NCBI GenBank assembly: GCA_949358305.1
Contig: OX442319.1
Location: 9,548,001-9,612,000 of the forward strand
DNA: 64,000 nucleotides
Source of the DNA: Strigamia acuminata
Taxonomy: Eukaryota; Arthropoda; Chilopoda; Geophilomorpha; Linotaeniidae
Direction of reading: 5' to 3'
The notes beneath the pieces are model-generated. The model was not told where the DNA came from, made no database searches, and saw only the letters and a program-made list of their open reading frames with translations. How positions within the stretch are numbered: position 1 is the first letter of the stretch; every line of letters begins with the position of its first letter. Of the stretch, positions 61,857 through 64,000 are shown piece after piece. The translations under genes and the position numbers were made by a program.

Positions 61857-63497
61857 ATGGTAAGCGTAAATAAACTAGGAGACGATTATCGTCTTAACGC
61901 AGTGCATAAATTGGGCAAACGTCAACGTCGAGAAGTAGATGAGGTTCTCGCAGATCACGTTGGTTACGATGCATTATCCGATCTAGAAAAAAAAATTTTT
62001 GACGAGATCACAAAGACTAAAAATGCCCTGAAAGCTGCTTGCGATTCTATAATTAACGATTTGAACGCATTAAAACGTACCGTACAAGATCAAGCTAGTA
62101 AGCTAACGGGGCAAGGCGAAGGAATTGATACGAAGGATATTGATAAACTCAAAAATGATATTGCCTATGCTACTATAAAATATGGAACGTTGGAACAAGA
62201 TTTGATTAAGAAAATTAAAGAATTAGAAGCGAACATTAAGATATTAGTAGATAATGCGACTGCTTCCGGTGGTGTAGAAGTTGACGAAAAACAAATAAGC
62301 GCATTAGAAATCAAAATCAAAGACTTGATAAATGACGTTAAATCCGAGTTGGAATCTGCGATCGAAGATTTAAAGACTGGGTTGGAGACGTTGACTAATA
62401 GCTTAATCCAGAATAAAACCGATTATGATACAAAAATAAACGAAGCATTGGATGAAGTAGAAACCAAAATCCAGAACTTAGACGTGGACAAAATCAGAAC
62501 CAACATCGAGGCATCAAATGACAAGATAAAACAAGCACAGGATGATATAAAAAAGTTAGAAAAAAGTGTGGAAAATGAGGTTAAAGCCTTGGAAACCAAA
62601 ATCAAAGCTTTACCCGCAAAATTTGGTGTTAGTAGCGAAAGTACGGAAGACTTAAAAACCAAAATTGAAGCGGCGAAAGCGGAGCTAGACACAGTCAGTA
62701 CTGCCATTCAAAAAGATCTGGACGAGACTAAACTTAAATTAAACGAGTACGTAGACGAAAATTCCGTAAAGTCAGATAAAATGCAAACGAGCGTCAACGA
62801 GGTTACCGATAAAATCAAATTAGCCAACGAACAAATAATAACGTTGCAGGAAAACATGTTGTCCATTTTGACATCCGTTCAAGAAGAAATATCAAAAATT
62901 AGCGCAATTCCGAGCGTTGACGAATCAAGTTTTGCTCCCGCTGCTTTGGCCGGCACTGTCGATACGGTAGAAGCCACGTTAAATTCTAACATCGAAGCGA
63001 ACAAAATAGAAGTTAATAAGAAATTGACGGAATTAGAAGACAAAATATCAAATCTAAATATTCCCGAAGTAGAAGAACAGGCCGATTTAGTGCTAGGGTT
63101 CCTACATTCGCAACGGACCGATTGGTTTTTGAAGGTGTCCGAAGAATGGAAATTATTTGCACATAATGGGAAGTTTTATACTCCTCATTACGGGCATATA
63201 ACGCGAATCAGTTTATTCATGTATGCTACTACAGCAGAATACACAGTAATACCTAACGAGTTTGAGTTTATCTTGTCTATTAACGGGCATGGTCGAACGT
63301 TCCATATTCCACGTACAGATGTTACAAAAACACCACGTAAAATGCCGGTATGTTTTAGAACGTACAATTTAGAGAAAAAAGTAGATTTTGATGATAACGA
63401 TCACATTAGAATATCTACTGTCACCGATTGGAGTCCGGAAATAAAAGTTTACGCCCTCGTGTATTGCAGATTCGATCGTAGTAAATGGGACGATTAA
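61857..63497 (+). CDS. Fibre-like protein: long coiled-coil stalk with C-terminal head
   Basis: 546 residues. After about 50 N-terminal residues (GDDYRLNAVHKLGKRQRR) come roughly 350 residues of nearly unbroken heptads rich in I, L, K, E and D (LEKSVENEVKALETKIKAL and many similar). A beta-rich C-terminal domain of about 140 residues begins near VLGFLHSQRTDWFLK and ends KVYALVYCRFDRSKWDD. This stalk-plus-head layout is typical of trimeric virion spikes; no specific family is recognised. It follows the protease on the same strand as the capsid genes. Confidence 0.6.
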   Translation: MVSVNKLGDDYRLNAVHKLGKRQRREVDEVLADHVGYDALSDLEKKIFDEITKTKNALKAACDSIINDLNALKRTVQDQASKLTGQGEGIDTKDIDKLKNDIAYATIKYGTLEQDLIKKIKELEANIKILVDNATASGGVEVDEKQISALEIKIKDLINDVKSELESAIEDLKTGLETLTNSLIQNKTDYDTKINEALDEVETKIQNLDVDKIRTNIEASNDKIKQAQDDIKKLEKSVENEVKALETKIKALPAKFGVSSESTEDLKTKIEAAKAELDTVSTAIQKDLDETKLKLNEYVDENSVKSDKMQTSVNEVTDKIKLANEQIITLQENMLSILTSVQEEISKISAIPSVDESSFAPAALAGTVDTVEATLNSNIEANKIEVNKKLTELEDKISNLNIPEVEEQADLVLGFLHSQRTDWFLKVSEEWKLFAHNGKFYTPHYGHITRISLFMYATTAEYTVIPNEFEFILSINGHGRTFHIPRTDVTKTPRKMPVCFRTYNLEKKVDFDDNDHIRISTVTDWSPEIKVYALVYCRFDRSKWDD

Positions 63498-63513
63498 ACT
63501 AACCATCGTCATA

Positions 63514-64000
63514 TTAATCCTCCGCCAAGCTTACGTATCCATAAGCCAAAGTATGAATACAATCATCCAATATCACTCGTTTCTTGTCTTTTGCCGACAA
63601 TGCCAATTTGTCCACCTTGACCGTTGTGAGATCGTGCAGTTTTGATTTGATCGTTTCAAATTTCAATCTGTGGGCCTCCCGTTCACCGAACAATATCTTC
63701 TTGTACGCCTCCAAGTCCAGCTCTTGCTCCACGACAGCCTTCTTTATGCCTTTACATCGCATGCTCGTTTTCCCGTTCACGTTATAAGCGTAACATTTGG
63801 CTCTTAGCCCTACAAACTCTTCTATCGGCTCGCCGGCAGTCTCGTCTTTGAAGCATCCTATGACACGCCTGTTTCTGCCATCGGGTGGGTGGTAATTAGA
63901 CAGATCCATCACTTGTGGTATTTCTTCTCTGAAGAACGAGTAGACTGACGGAGCTTCTATTTCGTACATCAAACTATCCGTATCTGTCATCAGCAATCTC
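63514..64000 (-). CDS. DNA polymerase B, C-terminal part (runs off the window)
   Basis: The frame enters from the right edge at LLMTDTDSL, the motif C of family B polymerases (normally YxDTDS; here the first residue is Met). It continues with the thumb region: GCFKDETAGEPIEEFVGLRAK, CKGIKK and LDDCIHTLAYGY. This is the protein-primed-type polymerase of Polintons, which copies the linear genome. The 5' part, with exonuclease and motifs A and B, is outside. It converges on the fibre-like gene with a 16-bp gap. Confidence 0.9.
   Translation of the reverse strand, partial: RLLMTDTDSLMYEIEAPSVYSFFREEIPQVMDLSNYHPPDGRNRRVIGCFKDETAGEPIEEFVGLRAKCYAYNVNGKTSMRCKGIKKAVVEQELDLEAYKKILFGEREAHRLKFETIKSKLHDLTTVKVDKLALSAKDKKRVILDDCIHTLAYGYVSLAED

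Larger units (their letters stand above)
53345..64000. mobile_element. Polinton (Maverick)/adintovirus-like element, right end outside window
   Basis: It combines retroviral-type integrase, adenain-like proteases, FtsK/HerA-type packaging ATPase, major capsid and penton-like proteins, pX-like and PLA2 proteins, and protein-primed-type DNA polymerase B. That is the diagnostic set of Polintons and adintoviruses. Genes are tightly packed with overlaps and AT-rich spacers. All visible frames are open, so this copy may be recent or intact. Terminal repeats were not found. Confidence 0.93.

Overview
The window looks like nuclear DNA of an insect, probably a beetle (an inference: there is no species marker). 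The support is intron-containing UDP-glycosyltransferases with insect-type architecture, low GC content, short introns with GT-AG borders, Ty3/gypsy and Ty1/copia elements with insect-type primer sites, and a Polinton/adintovirus-like element.

Region 1 (1-23.4 kb) is a host gene cluster shaped by inverted duplication. It holds two complete three-exon UGTs (1634-3301 minus, 18264-19918 plus), two UGT copies cut at the same codon (10494-11273 plus, 21718-22533 minus), two intronless TAF7-like genes (11568-12512 minus, 20468-21406 plus), an intronless variant histone H2B (7734-8114 minus) with a broken second copy at 23257, an intronless FCP1-like CTD phosphatase (8500-9840) divergent from H2B, a NACHT-LRR protein (3567-6656 minus), and a four-exon tetraspan MARVEL-like gene (13543-14371 minus) in the spacer between the arms. 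The H2B, UGT-half and TAF7 order on the left is mirrored on the right.

Region 2 (23.4-36.65 kb) is a nest of LTR retrotransposons that split the second H2B copy. A gypsy element without its 3' end carries a complete young copia element (24273-31080, 471-bp LTRs, target duplication ATTTC). A second gypsy element (33921-36644, 251-bp LTRs, target duplication CCTTA) is an internally deleted derivative that keeps one open frame.

Region 3 (36.65-50.96 kb) is a degenerate IS1595/Merlin-like DNA transposon, broken by a 228-bp hAT-type MITE, followed by a Ulp1-like fragment. Directly after it runs about 12.5 kb of 169/188-bp satellite with higher-order periods, ending in a 200-N gap. An inverted copy of the satellite unit lies on the other side of the transposase, so the satellite appears to have grown from a transposon terminal repeat.

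Region 4 (51.2-53.3 kb) is AT-rich, with a minisatellite and a near-perfect 80-bp-arm palindrome. Region 5 (53.3-64 kb) is a Polinton/adintovirus-like element that runs off the right edge. Minus strand: two small related proteins, adenain-like protease, chromodomain integrase, PLA2-domain protein and zinc ribbon. Plus strand: packaging ATPase, DUF8207-like protein, penton-like protein, small ORF, major capsid protein, pX-like protein, second protease and a fibre-like coiled-coil protein. The C-terminus of DNA polymerase B follows on the minus strand. Four consecutive gene junctions are -1 frame steps sitting on A-tracts, and the second protease has no ATG in front of its full-length domain.
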